Assembly (NCBI RefSeq): GCF_018991925.1
Contig: NW_024729730.1
Coordinates: 147,501 to 211,500 of the forward strand
Length of the DNA stretch: 64,000 bases
Source: Homarus americanus
Lineage: Eukaryota > Arthropoda > Malacostraca > Decapoda > Nephropidae
Direction of reading: 5' to 3'
Both the position numbers and the translations under genes were made by a program. The notes under the pieces were generated by a model. That model did no database searches and was not told where the DNA came from. It worked only from the letters and a program-made list of their open reading frames with translations. This document shows positions 20,982 through 31,319 of the stretch, in pieces (the stretch's first letter is position 1; each line of letters opens with the position of its first letter).

Positions 20982-20997
20982 TACCATCCGCGTATCA
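20929..20997. repeat. (TG)n enclosed by a perfect 10-bp inverted repeat
   Basis: TGATACGCGG (20929-20938) and CCGCGTATCA (20988-20997) are exact reverse complements. They flank a TG run (20939-20980) plus ATACCAT. Confidence 0.9.
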
Positions 20998-21065
20998 CAA
21001 AACAAAACACAGAATCCAAACACAGTGAGAAAGTTTGACCAAAATGCTATCAGGTCTTGTGTGTT

Positions 21066-21106
<41 letters not shown>
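21066..21106. repeat. Compound (CT)n(CA)n
   Basis: CT run followed directly by CA run. Confidence 0.95.
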
Positions 21107-21219
21107 TCTACCCAACTGTGATATACTGTTTATATTGTAATTTTCTGAATAAACCTTCATATATTATTTACGAAAAGAAGAGATGAATATAGATGGTAAA
21201 TAGAGTGGTTAGGTAGAAT

Positions 21220-21478
21220 GACTGTAGATGTAGGCCTAGTGGGAGGTAGATTTTGTAGATGTAGGCCTGATGGAGGTAGATTTTGTAGATGTAGGCCTAG
21301 TAGATGGTAGATTTTGTAGATGTAGGCCTAGTAGATGGTAGATTTTGTAGATGTAGGCCTAGTAGATGGTAGATTCTGTAGATGTAGGCCTAGTGGGAGG
21401 TAGATTTTGTAAATGTAGGCCTAGTAGATGGTAGATTTTGTAGATGTAGGCCTAGTAGATGGTAGAGGTGGTAGAGAT
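21220..21478. repeat. 31-bp minisatellite (TTTTGTAGATGTAGGCCTAG)
   Basis: About eight units of GTAGATGTAGGCCTAGTAGA plus TGGTAGATTTT. Two units have GTGGGAG in place of GTAGAT. Each unit carries the 10-bp palindrome TAGGCCTA with flanking symmetry. Confidence 0.94.
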
Positions 21479-21529
21479 TTCAGTGACTTTTGTTTGTTTG
21501 TTTGTTTTTTGTTTGAGGTTGACAGATGT

Positions 21530-22095
21530 TGTTTTTTCTTCCTCTTCAACTCTTCTGTTCTTCATTCCTCTATATATCCTTTGTCCTTCCTCTATCCTCT
21601 CCTCTTATCCTCTTCGTTTCTCTCCACTCTCTTCCTTCCCACATTTTCTTTTTTTTTATTTTCTCTCTATCTTCTTCCTTCCTTTTCCCATCCTATCATC
21701 CTGCCAACTCACTCCTACCTCCTCCTCCTCTTCCTCCCTCTGTTATCTTTTCTTTCCTCCAGTTCTCCCTTTATCTATTTCCTATCCCCTGACATTCTTC
21801 TTCTTTCTCTTATCCTGTTCGATTTTCCTCAAATTCTCCCTAATTTTTCTTCCATTCCCCCAATTCTCCCCTATATTTCTCTTATCTACCCCAAAATCTC
21901 TCCCTGTCCTCTTCCCTATCCTCTTCTCTTTCCCCAAATTCCCTCTATTATCTCCCTATCCACTATTCTTCCTCTCTCATTCTCCCTTTATCCACTATCC
22001 TCCCCCTACTTCTTCCCTATCCCCCCAAATTCTTCCCCTATCCCTCCAAATTCTTCCCCTGTCTTTCCCCCCTATCCATCATCCTCCTACTATCT
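21530..22095. repeat. Polypyrimidine tract, about 560 bp
   Basis: TCTTCCTCC-type sequence. Near 22015-22065 TCCCCCCAAATTCTTCCCC repeats about three times. The open frames are compositional. Confidence 0.85.
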
Positions 22096-22139
22096 TGCCG
22101 TGGGAGCCATGATGCCGCAGGTGGTCTCAGGTAACGCAA

Positions 22140-22615
22140 TTAAGTAACTTTAGGTAAGTACTTCAGTTGCCTCTAGTACTCTTCTGTTATTACTGCCTCT
22201 ACACCCACACCTGCTAGAGAGGGGTGGGGGGTGTTGGAGAGGGGGAGGGGAGTAGGGGGAGGTGGTTGTAGAGAGAGAGGGGGGGAGAAGGGGGCAGGTG
22301 AAGATGGCAGACTTGAAGAGAGTGGCAGCAGTGAAAGTTAAGGTATAATATCAGACATCCTTACGTTAAATGTTTTGTCCCTTAACTGGATTTACGAGAA
22401 GGTGTTAAAACTGACTTATCTTCACTACGACACAAAGATCACGACCTAAATATGGTATTCTTTCTGGTCTGAGACTGTACCGTAACTTGATACTCTCGCT
22501 TATCCCCGAGTCACGTTGAAGAACCAAAACAAACCAATCTTTGTGAGCTTCGGATTCAGACTGTCAATCCGGATCCAGACGCGAACGACAACAGTTGCTG
22601 GTGCAGATAAAAGGG
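22140..22615. other. Unique spacer, no gene recognised
   Basis: G-rich at 22215-22290. The rest has moderate GC without tandem structure. A frame from about 22516 to 22785 is open but matches nothing I recognise and runs into a GA microsatellite. Confidence 0.5.
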
Positions 22616-22616
22616 A

Positions 22617-22618
<2 letters not shown>

Positions 22619-22660
<42 letters not shown>
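22619..22660. repeat. (GA)n microsatellite
   Basis: Perfect GA run. Confidence 0.97.
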
Positions 22661-22663
<3 letters not shown>

Positions 22664-22954
22664 TCAGACTCTGTCACTTCTTTTGTCGTGAACAAACACT
22701 TCATCTCTCCTCCAGACGTACAGGTAGGTGGTGTCGTCGAGTGATCAAGGAAAGAGCAGAGAGACGTGTCGTGGAGGGAGAGTGAAGAAGCCCTTGTCGT
22801 TCTACCTCCAGACGTGTCGTGGAGGAGAGAATGGCTGGAGTAGGAGTCGCTTTAGTATTCCGGAGATGAGTCCAATTTTGTCCAACTCCTTGCTGCCCGC
22901 CTTGCCTTGTGCCCCACCTGTCCTAATTTGTCGGATCATGTTGGAGTGACGACG

Positions 22955-23172
22955 TGTTGTGTTGGAGGAAAGGTGTGTTGTGTTGGAGGAAAGGTGTGTT
23001 GTGTTGGAGGAAGGGTGTGTTGTGTTGGAGGAAAGGTGTGTTGTGTTGGAGGAAAGGTGTGTTGTGTTGGAGGAAAGGTGTGTTGTGTTGGAGGAAAGGT
23101 GTGTTGTGTTGGAGGAAGGGGGTGTTGTGTTGGAGGAAAGGTGTGTTGTGTTGGAGGAAGGGTGTGTTGTGT
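22955..23172. repeat. 21-bp minisatellite (GTGTTGGAGGAAAGGTGTGTT)
   Basis: Ten to eleven units with an exact 21-bp period, with some AAAGG to AAGGG changes. Since 21 is a multiple of three, all three plus frames remain open with seven-residue repeats, one of them Cys/Gly/Val-rich. No signal peptide or other domain accompanies it, so I do not call a protein. Confidence 0.95.
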
Positions 23173-23189
23173 CTTATGTGGTGAGGATG

Positions 23190-23340
23190 AGGCTAGGATG
23201 ATGGGGCTAGGAAGGACGGGGCTAAAAAGGATGGGGCTAAGAAGGGTGGGTCTAGGAAGGATGGGTCTAGGAAGGATGGGGCTAAGAAGGATGAGGCTAA
23301 GAAGGATGGGGCTAGGAAGGATGGGGTCTACTAATTGGAG
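23190..23340. repeat. 15-bp minisatellite (GGATGGGGCTAAGAA)
   Basis: About nine to ten units of AGGATGGGGCTAAGA with A/G changes. It directly follows the 21-bp array. Confidence 0.92.
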
Positions 23341-23344
23341 GGGT

Positions 23345-23620
23345 TAGGTGCTAGAAGAAGAGGGCTGTGGGATGAAGGAGGAAGGAGAGGAGAGAAGGAG
23401 GAAGGAAGGAAGGAATGTTAGAGAGAGGACTATGAACTGGAAGAAGGGGAAGGAAATAAAGATGGAAGAACGATAAATAAACTGGGTGATAGAGTGAAGA
23501 AAGAAGTCTGTAAACTCCATCTTGGATTGAGCAGCCTCCCTCCCTCCCTCCCTCTTCATTTCTCCCTTCCCTCCCTCCCTTTCCTCCCTTCTCTTCCTCC
23601 CTTAGTTAGGTTGGTAGGTA
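23345..23620. repeat. Purine-rich then CCCTCC-rich flanks
   Basis: GGAAGGA-type sequence at 23350-23470 and CCCTCCCTCC at 23535-23605. No gene. Confidence 0.7.
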
Positions 23621-23761
23621 GGTATATCGTCATCTGATATATTGCGGTATCTTGAAGGAGAGGATTAATTTGGTGTGTGTGATATGAAGTGTTGTGGCGG
23701 AGGTGACCCAGGCAATGATGGATCACCAAACTCTTAATAGTGTTTTGGTAGCGGCATCTGG

Positions 23762-24305
23762 TACCCTCCCTCTCTCCCTCACCCTTCCTCCCTCGCCCTC
23801 CCTCCCTCACCCTCACTCCCTCACCCCTTCGCCCTCCCTCCCTCTCTCCTTCACCCTCACTCCCTCACCTCCCTCCCTCACCCTCCCTCCCTCACCCTCC
23901 CTCACTCTCCCTCCCTCCCTCCCTCACTCTCCCACTCTCCCTCCTCTTCCTCACTCTCCTCTCCCTCCCTCCCTCACCCTCCCCTCCCTCACCCCCTCCC
24001 TCCCTCACTCTCCCACTCTCCTCACCCTCCCTCCCTCACCCCTCTCTCTGTCACCCTCCTCCTCTCTCCCTCACCCTCCCTCCCTCACCCTCCCTCTCCC
24101 TCACCCTCACTCCCTCACCTCCCTCTCCCTCGCCCTCCCTCCCTCACCTCCCTCTCTCACTCTCCTCCCTCCCTCACTCACTCTCCCCACCTCCTCACCC
24201 TCCCTCCCTCTCTCCCTCACCCACCTCCTCACTCCTCACCCTCTCCCTCTCTCCCTCCCTCTCCCTCCTCCTCCTTCCCTCTTCTCCTCCATCCTCCTGT
24301 CCTCC
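23762..24305. repeat. 540-bp (CCCTCCCTCAC) polypyrimidine minisatellite
   Basis: CCCTCCCTCCCTCACCCTCC units of irregular length, with almost no purine except the A of CAC. The 216-codon Pro/Ser/Leu frame is a composition artefact. Confidence 0.92.
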
Positions 24306-24449
24306 CTCTTTGTTGATAGATGGTATTCTTCCTGGTCGTCATAGCTGATTACACCTGTCTGAAGTTACACATCGTTTGTCCTCCTCATGATGAATATTTT
24401 TCCTCCTCGTTACGTGTGATTGATCATTGGCATATGTTGGCATTCACAC

Positions 24450-24516
24450 CATACATACATACATACATACATACATACATACATACATACATACATACAT
24501 ACATACATACATACAT
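24450..24516. repeat. (CATA)n microsatellite
   Basis: Perfect tetranucleotide run of about 16 units. Confidence 0.97.
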
Positions 24517-24581
24517 GGGGACTCTTCAAAAATGCATCAATATCCACAAAATGTGTCGATGATCTTGCTCTTGTTAAGGTC

Positions 24582-24583
<2 letters not shown>

Positions 24584-24615
<32 letters not shown>
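24584..24615. repeat. (GA)n microsatellite
   Basis: Perfect GA run. Confidence 0.95.
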
Positions 24616-24617
<2 letters not shown>

Positions 24618-24695
24618 CTTGCTCTATTAATTAAGTCACAACTGGTATATGAAACCCTCTGTCATATTCAATAATCTCACAGTAAAAGTCACTAC

Positions 24696-24756
24696 TTAAT
24701 CTAACCTAACCTTACCTAACCTAACCTAACCTAACCTAACCTAACCTAACCTAATC
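24696..24756 (-). repeat. Interstitial (CCTAA)n telomere-type array
   Basis: About 11 to 12 CCTAA units (minus-strand TTAGG), with CTTACC and AATC variants at the edges. Confidence 0.94.
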
Positions 24757-25019
24757 CTCTTACCTTATGTTAATTAGGAAAATACATCAAGGTGTAATGA
24801 TATAATTTTACCTGTCCACTCTCTTACCTGAATAATGTGCTAATTATATATCACAGGTGTTGGGGGTCGTTGTCTCACCTGTCGAACCTCTAACTCTTCG
24901 TGTCTGGTGTTCTTGTTTGTTTCTTTGTTCGTTTGCTCTATTGTTTTTGTTTTTGGTAATTTGGATATATGGAATGTTTTGTTCTGTCTCGTTATTGTTA
25001 TTTTTGATTCGGTTATTGT

Positions 25020-25128
25020 GTGTTATTTATTATTATTGGTAGTAGTATTGTTGTTGTTATTGTTACTGTAGTAGTAGTAGTAGTAGTAGTTGTTGTTGTT
25101 GTTGAAATGTCATTAATATTATTATTGT

Positions 25129-25186
<58 letters not shown>

Positions 25187-25230
25187 CCACCACCACCACC
25201 ACCACCACCACCACCACCACCACCACCAGC
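25020..25230. repeat. Compound trinucleotide repeats (TAG)n, (ATC)n, (ACC)n
   Basis: TAG/GTT region (25065-25105), ATC run (25130-25186) and ACC run (25187-25228). The ATC/ACC part reads as about 35 consecutive His codons in one frame, which is an artefact. Confidence 0.95.
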
Positions 25231-25471
25231 CAAGACCTAACACCTCATCAGCTTCAGTAAATATATCACCACGACCATGAACCTCTAACCTAGGCATCTT
25301 AATTCTCATAAGTCGTTAATGTTGATGTATGTTAATGAAAAAAAGGTGATTAAGGGTCAGCCATAACTCAGGTGACGCTGTTAACTCTCCCACTACCTGG
25401 AGGAAAAAAAAGAGAGGTCATGTGAGGTTATTATAAAGTTAGTACAAGTTTGTTGAGAATATTGATAGTAA

Positions 25472-25900
25472 GTGGTGTTAATGGTGTTGATGGTGATAGT
25501 GTTGTTGATGGTGATAATGGTGTTGATGGTGATAATGGTGTTGATGGTGATAATGGTGTTGATGGTGATAATAGTGATAATGGTGAAAATGATGATAATG
25601 GTGTTGATTGATGATGATGATAATGGTGTTGATGGTGATAATTGTGATGATGTGATAATGGTGTTGATGGTGATAATGGTGTTGATGGTGATAATGGTGA
25701 TAATGGTGTTGATGGTGATAATGGTGATATTGGTGATGATGGTAATAATGGTAATAATGGTGATACTGGTGATAGTGGTGATAATGGTGATGATGGTGTT
25801 GATGGTGATAATGGTGATACTGGTGTTGATGGTGATGATGGTAATAATGGTAATAATGGTGATAATGGTGATGATGTTGACAATGATGATGATGGTTCAC
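25472..25900. repeat. 18-bp minisatellite (GTGTTGATGGTGATAATG)
   Basis: Units of 9 or 18 bp built from GGTGATAATGGTGTTGAT, with GGTAATAAT, GTGATACTG and similar variants, across 430 bp. Both strands stay open because the subunits are multiples of three. Confidence 0.92.
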
Positions 25901-25915
25901 CTCATACATACACCT

Positions 25916-25960
25916 TAGAGTATAATGATGTTAATAATGTTGGGATATAATGATTGTTTA

Positions 25961-25970
<10 letters not shown>
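25916..25970. repeat. Dispersed repeat, copy 1
   Basis: ATAATGATGTTAATAATG, then ATATAATGA, then GTTTATACTACT, leading into an (ACT)n tail. The same about 50-bp block recurs at 28286-28345 with a few substitutions. Confidence 0.75.

Positions 25971-26050
<80 letters not shown>
25963..26050. repeat. Compound (ACT)n(AAT)n
   Basis: ACT run to about 26000, then AAT run to 26049. Confidence 0.97.
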
Positions 26051-26052
<2 letters not shown>

Positions 26053-26155
26053 TAGACACAGAAATAGAATAAAAGAGTAAATGAAACGAACAATAAACCT
26101 TTTTTAAGTAATAGTAAATCAGGAAGTAGAGAGAATGTGGATAATGAAATAACTG

Positions 26156-26158
<3 letters not shown>

Positions 26159-26209
<51 letters not shown>
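26159..26209. repeat. (GA)n microsatellite
   Basis: Perfect GA run. Confidence 0.97.
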
Positions 26210-26212
<3 letters not shown>

Positions 26213-26439
26213 TTCTTACTGAATGGCCGTGGGACGGAAAATGCTTGAGACGTTATTGCTGGAGCGAGGGGGTACCAGAGATAACCTCCCTCCTCCTTCC
26301 CTCCCACCAAGTCTTGTTAGTGTCCTTAGATTTCGAGAGACGAGAGAGATAATGAAGAGACAATGTGGAAGTAGTCATGTGAGAGATAGCTGGCATAGAA
26401 GTACATGGGAGGGTCATATAATCACCTCTAGTAGGATTT

Positions 26440-27050
26440 AGGAGTAAGGATTTTTTTTTTTTTTTGAGGGGGAAGGAAGGAGGGGACTTTGTTGACTAAG
26501 TGTTTTGTGGTAGAGTGGTTGAGTGGTAGAGTGTAGGTTAGACCGGGAGAAGATTGTAAATACTACAGTTATAGATCAAGTGAAGTTATATGGCGATGCC
26601 AGACCCAAGCCTTGTGTAGGGTCGAGAACAAGGTTGGATACAGATATAGACTAAGAAGAGGTTTATATTATGGTAAATATTATAGAAAATGATATATAGG
26701 AGTATATTGAAGGCTGTTGAGAGTTTTATAATGGTAGCAGCTCCCCGTCTGGTGTGAGGGTATGGTATGGAACAGATAAAGGAGTGCCCCAGGATTATGT
26801 TTTGTCACTCAGGGTGTTTAACTACAGTAAGTCTTCATAGAGGCATCAACACGTGAATTTGGGATGAATGTCTCTAGAATGACCAATACATTATTACATA
26901 GACAAAAAGATGTACTAATTATTTACATAGAGATGATATACTATTAACCGAGCCTGAGGGAGAAATAGATAAATGATAGTGTTTGATAAAGTTAGCTGGA
27001 AAATAATGATAAAATATAATACGGGGAAGAATGAAGCCATGACATTATAA
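26440..27050. other. Unique AT-moderate spacer
   Basis: No tandem structure and no frame of interest. One of the few stretches over 500 bp that appears single-copy. Confidence 0.6.
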
Positions 27051-27054
27051 CACA

Positions 27055-27130
27055 GAGAGGAACAGTATCAAGAGGGACAGTGTCTAGATGGACAGTGTCA
27101 AGAGGGACAGTGTCAAAAGGGACAATGTCA
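27055..27130. repeat. 16-bp minisatellite (GGACAGTGTCAAGAGG)
   Basis: Four to five units of GACAGTGTCAAGAGG, including GTCTAGAT and AAAAG variants. Confidence 0.88.
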
Positions 27131-27475
27131 GTTTAATATCACCAGGAACATAGAAGAGCTGCAGGTTGTGATTATATTTAAGTGTTTGCAAGCAATGACC
27201 AGCGAGGAGGAAAATGGAAAAGTTGAAGTTAACGACGGAAATAATGGAAGGAAGAAATAACAGGTGGGGTGGGGGCAGAGAGTATTAATTAAGGAAAACA
27301 TTCAGTGTATAGAGTGTACCAGGTGACCCTACACTGTCTTTCTTACCTGTCGTGTGTGTGAAATTCAGGTGTGTCTTTGTGGTGAGAGATTAACAGAGAT
27401 TAAGACTTAAGACCAGGTGAGATGGGAAGTCCAAGAAGCGTTATGGGAGTTAAGAGGATTTAGAGATTAATGAAA

Positions 27476-27885
27476 ATAGATGTAACAGGAACGTGAGGTG
27501 GTTAAAATGTTACCTGAGAGATGTAACAGGAACGTGAGGTGGTTAGAATGTTACCTGAGAGATGTAACAGGAACGTGAGGTGGTTAGAATGTTACCTGAG
27601 AGATGTAACAGGAACGTGAGGTGGTTAAAATGTTACCTGAGAGATGTAACAGGAACGTGAGGTGTTAGAATGTTACCTGGGAGATGTAACAGGAACGTGA
27701 GGTGGTTAGAATGTTACCTGAGAGATGTAACAGGAACATGAGGTGGTTAGAATGTTACCTGAGAGATGTAACAGGAACATGAGGTGGTTAGAATGTTACC
27801 TGAGAGATGTAACAGGAACGTAAGGTGACTAGAATGTTACCTGAGAGATGTAACAGGAACGTGAGGTGATTAGAATGCAATCTGT
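27476..27885. repeat. 41-bp minisatellite (GATGTAACAGGAACGTGAGG)
   Basis: Ten units with a 41-bp period (for example starts at 27481 and 27522). The second half of the unit is TGGTTAGAATGTTACCTGAG. Variation is limited to a few substitutions and one 1-bp deletion, so this is a young array. Confidence 0.96.
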
Positions 27886-28064
27886 GAATTACCTTAATAA
27901 GAACACACTAATACAGCATAAACACACAGGATATAAGATTAATGAGACAGATTCATAACACCACGATAACGAACATGATAGCGAGAAGACAGAGAGATAG
28001 AGACGAACTTTACATTATGAATCAATAAAGTCTAAAGATATCACGTTCATTCACACCTAGAGAG

Positions 28065-28068
<4 letters not shown>

Positions 28069-28133
<65 letters not shown>
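28069..28133. repeat. (TG)n microsatellite
   Basis: Perfect TG run. Confidence 0.98.
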
Positions 28134-28135
<2 letters not shown>

Positions 28136-28256
28136 CTAGTTGTTTTCTTGTTCCCTTTTCCTGTAGGATTCTGTAGCTTTTCCTGTATACAGCTCTTGAT
28201 TTTTTCCCCTTATTTCGTGTAGGTTTCTGTACTGTAGCTTTTGATTCATTTCACAC

Positions 28257-28282
28257 AAACCTAACCTAACCTAACCTAACCT
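28257..28282 (-). repeat. Short (CCTAA)n block
   Basis: Five tandem CCTAA units, telomere-type motif. Confidence 0.85.
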
Positions 28283-28285
28283 GAG

Positions 28286-28345
28286 AGGATAATGATGTTA
28301 ATAATGATAAGGTATAATGAGGGTTTATACTACTGCTACTACTAC
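28286..28345. repeat. Dispersed repeat, copy 2
   Basis: ATAATGATGTTAATAATG, GTATAATGA and GTTTATACTACT match the block at 25916 and end in the same CTACTACT tail. Confidence 0.75.
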
Positions 28346-28540
28346 TGATGATGATGATGATGAAAAGTTATTTACATGAAACAAGTAATAACATCTATAC
28401 ATTACTCCTACCAATAATCATTACAGTTATTTCAGCAATGGTAATTATAATTTTGATTAACAGTTACAGCCATATATGATACTACAGTTAATGACCTGTT
28501 GTTATTATATGAATGTATATATATGTAATCAGCAGTTAGG
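28346..28540. other. AT-rich spacer
   Basis: No feature seen beyond short GAT and TG runs at its edges. Confidence 0.5.
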
Positions 28541-28755
28541 TGTGTGTGTGTGTGTGTGAGAGAGAGGGAGAGTATGGTTGAGGGTGAGTGGGAGTGTAAG
28601 TAAGAGAGGGAGTGAGAGTGAATGAGAAAAAGGGGGAGTGGGTAAGATTGGTGTGGGTGAGAGGGAGGAAGAGAGCGAATACGAAAGAGTGAATAGGAGG
28701 GAAGGAGATTGAAGGGTCAGGAATGGGTAAGGGAGAGAGAATGAGAGAAAGATAT

Positions 28756-28817
<62 letters not shown>
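28541..28817. repeat. GA-rich tract ending in (GA)n
   Basis: GAGGGAGAG-type low complexity, with a perfect GA run at 28757-28817. Confidence 0.9.
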
Positions 28818-28819
<2 letters not shown>

Positions 28820-28881
28820 GGTGTGGTACAATACTTGTCTGATCAATACAACTGACTTTCGGAATTGTTACTATACGATGC

Positions 28882-28885
<4 letters not shown>

Positions 28886-28959
<74 letters not shown>

Positions 28960-28986
28960 AATGATGCCATCTGCACATCTCACCGT

Positions 28987-29018
<32 letters not shown>
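28886..29018. repeat. (CT)n(CA)n and (GACA)n microsatellites
   Basis: CT 28886-28931, CA 28934-28960, GACA 28987-29018. Confidence 0.96.
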
Positions 29019-29034
29019 CGCACACACACAAATT

Positions 29035-29180
29035 ATACCAGACACTAACCGTCCCCTCCCTCGGCTTTGACACACTAAAGGCTATGACAGCTACCGTAGT
29101 CTATACACTCAGGGGATCGAACCTCAGTCCCTTGGGTTGGGGGGCGAGTACACTACCCACTGCGCCACGCTAATCGCCTG
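29035..29180 (-). mobile_element. tRNA-derived SINE
   Basis: The minus strand carries a near-perfect RNA polymerase III internal promoter. The A box TGGCGCAGTGG lies at 29167-29157 and the B box GGTTCGATCCC at 29123-29113, with tRNA-like spacing. The tRNA fold is not intact: the acceptor arms (ATTAGCG and AGTGTAT) and the T stem pair poorly. The head is followed by about 75 bp of unrelated body running into a TG/GTCT microsatellite tail. This is the structure of a tRNA-headed SINE rather than a functional tRNA. Confidence 0.7.
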
Positions 29181-29216
29181 TAACTGAGAGGTAAGTTGTA
29201 AAGTTTAGATTGACTC

Positions 29217-29225
<9 letters not shown>

Positions 29226-29258
<33 letters not shown>
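29226..29258. repeat. (GA)n microsatellite
   Basis: GA run just upstream (in minus-strand sense) of the SINE head. Confidence 0.95.
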
Positions 29259-29260
<2 letters not shown>

Positions 29261-29358
29261 TTTCTACGTGGTTTATGTCTGAGCGTGTAAGCGAATACTT
29301 GCTTCACCTCCTCTCTGCTTTTAATCACAGTCTGGCGTGCCTGTGACCATCAACTCAT

Positions 29359-29505
<147 letters not shown>

Positions 29506-29654
29506 CACCTACTATTCATCACCGTCAAGCGGAGGAGACAAATCGCCATCTCCTTAATCCCTTCCTGTTACGAATTAATCCTACTTCACCAAAAGCCAGA
29601 AATGGGATTATGGAAGACACATTAGTGGAGAAGTTGAGTTGTGGGGTGTAGACT

Positions 29655-29684
29655 ACTACTACTATGACGACTACACTAGTACCT

Positions 29685-29765
<81 letters not shown>
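29655..29765. repeat. (ACT)n microsatellite
   Basis: ACT run of about 85 bp after a degenerate start. Confidence 0.97.
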
Positions 29766-29929
29766 AGCAAAGTTTTTCGAGGAAGCTCACCTTAATTTTC
29801 AGGTATTTCACCATTCAATCACGAGGCCTTTTCATAGACCAGACTACCGGAGAAACAATTATGTTTAACTGGAGTTGTAAACACAAAAACAAACCTCTGT
29901 GCCTTATCGTGGGTCCGTGTATTATGGGC

Positions 29930-30072
29930 GGTGTGGGCGGTTGAATGTGGGCGGTGTGTGACGGTTATAAGTGGGCGGTGTGAGCGGTTGTATGTGGGCG
30001 GTGTGAGCGGTTGTATGTGGGCGGTGTGAGCGGTTGTATGTGGGCGGTGTGGGCGGTTGTATGTGGGCGGCC
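29930..30072. repeat. 23-bp minisatellite (GCGGTTGTATGTGGGCGGTG)
   Basis: Six units with a 23-bp period. It is CpG-containing and G-rich on the plus strand. Confidence 0.93.
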
Positions 30073-30194
30073 CTAATGCTACATTCTTCATTATTCATCT
30101 TTTTTAACTGTTCTTTCTTCTTTTTCTTCTTATCTTCTTTATTCTTCTTTTTTTTATTCTTTTTCCTCCTTTTTCCTTCTTTCTTCTCCACCTA

Positions 30195-30385
30195 CTTCTA
30201 ATGGGCCCAACTCCTAATGGGCCCTACTTCTAATGGACCCTACTCCTAATGGGCCCTACTTCTAATGGGCCCTACTCCTAATGGGCCCTACTTCTAATGG
30301 GCCCTACTCCTAATGGGCCCTACTTCTAATGGGCCCTACTCCTAATGGGCCCTACTCCTAATGGGCCCTACTTCTAATGGGCCCC
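30195..30385. repeat. 16-bp minisatellite with 32-bp higher order (CCCTACTCCTAATGGG)
   Basis: Twelve units of CCCTACTYCTAATGGG. TCC and TTC versions alternate regularly, so the array behaves as a 32-bp higher-order repeat. GGGCCC forms a palindrome at each unit boundary. Confidence 0.95.
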
Positions 30386-30594
30386 AAACTAAACTATCCC
30401 ACCCATTATGCTTGAGGTCAATTAGGATACTCTTCCCAGAGGATAGTGCCCATTAGGTATTGGGGCTTGTTCGAACCTGGGGCTTATTGGTGAGTAGAAC
30501 CCATTAGAACTGAGAACCATTAGTGCCAGAGCTGAGAGAGAGTGAGAGAGAATGCTGGGAGAGAGTGAGAGCGCTGAGAGAGAGCGCTGGGAGA

Positions 30595-30862
30595 CTGAGG
30601 GGGGAGAGCTATGGGGGTGCTGCGAGAGTAAAGGGAGAACTATAAGGGTGCTGGGAGAGTAAAGGGAGAGCTATAAGGGTGCTGCGAGAGTAAAGGGAGA
30701 ACTATAAGGGTGCTGCGAGAGTAAAGGGAGAGCTATAAGGGTGCTGGGAGAGTAAAGGGAGAGCTATAAGGGTGCTGGGAGAGTAAAGGGAGAACTATAA
30801 GGGTGCTGGGAGAGTAAAGGGAGAACTATAAGGGTGCTGGGAGAGTAAAGGGAGAGCGCTAC
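30595..30862. repeat. 31-bp minisatellite (GAGAGTAAAGGGAGAGCTAT)
   Basis: Eight units with the core GGGTGCTGGGAGAGTAAAGG, alternating CTGCGAG with CTGGGAG and AGAACTAT with AGAGCTAT. Confidence 0.94.
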
Positions 30863-30954
30863 GCCACACACCATTAATCTGAAGAAAGAATAACAATTGG
30901 GTTTTTTTCTTGGCTCTTGTGGCCGATGGCGGTGTGTGATTTGCCGCGACGAGT

Positions 30955-31170
30955 GAAGGAGGAGGAGTAGGAAGAGGAGGAGTAGGAAGAGAAGGAGGAG
31001 GAGGAGTAGGAAGAGGAGGAGTAGGAAGAGGAGGAGTAGGAAAAGAAGGAGGAGGAGTAGGAAGAGGAGGAAGAGGAGGAGTAGGAAGAGGTGGTAATGG
31101 TGGAGGAGGAGGAAGAAGATTAGGAGGTACTAATAGAGGAGAGGAGGAAGAGTAAGAGGAGGAGGAGGAG
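30955..31170. repeat. GGA-rich minisatellite (GAGGAGGAGTAGGAA)
   Basis: GAGGAGTAGGAAGAGGAGG units of 15 or 18 bp. Polypurine, with G-quadruplex potential on the plus strand. Confidence 0.9.
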
Positions 31171-31217
31171 GAAGTCTCAGTGACAATATCGCCTTTATTG
31201 ACATCTTTTTGCTCTTA

Positions 31218-31319
31218 TTTGATGTCATCACTGTTGACGTCATCTCCTTACTGACGTCATTTGTTAAAACCATTGACACGTCATCGACCTCTGACGTCAT
31301 CGCCTTCTCTTGACGTCAT
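31218..31319. promoter_or_regulatory. Cluster of CRE/ATF-type TGACGTCA palindromes
   Basis: The exact octamer TGACGTCA occurs at 31235, 31252, 31292 and 31311. TGATGTCA at 31220 and TGACACGTCA at 31274 fill the gaps, spaced about 15 to 22 bp. TGACGTCA is the cAMP-response element bound by CREB/ATF bZIP proteins. The even spacing also fits a decayed minisatellite, so function is inference. Confidence 0.5.

Noticed and set aside
22907..23347. Cys/Gly/Val-rich repeat protein
   Set aside because: The 21-bp unit is open in all three frames, and the peptide changes abruptly when the adjacent 15-bp array starts.
25020..25280. Poly-histidine protein
   Set aside because: It is an (ATC)n/(ACC)n microsatellite with no surrounding coding sequence.
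29105..29180. Functional tRNA gene on the minus strand
   Set aside because: The A and B boxes are good, but the acceptor and T stems do not pair, so a SINE head is the better reading.
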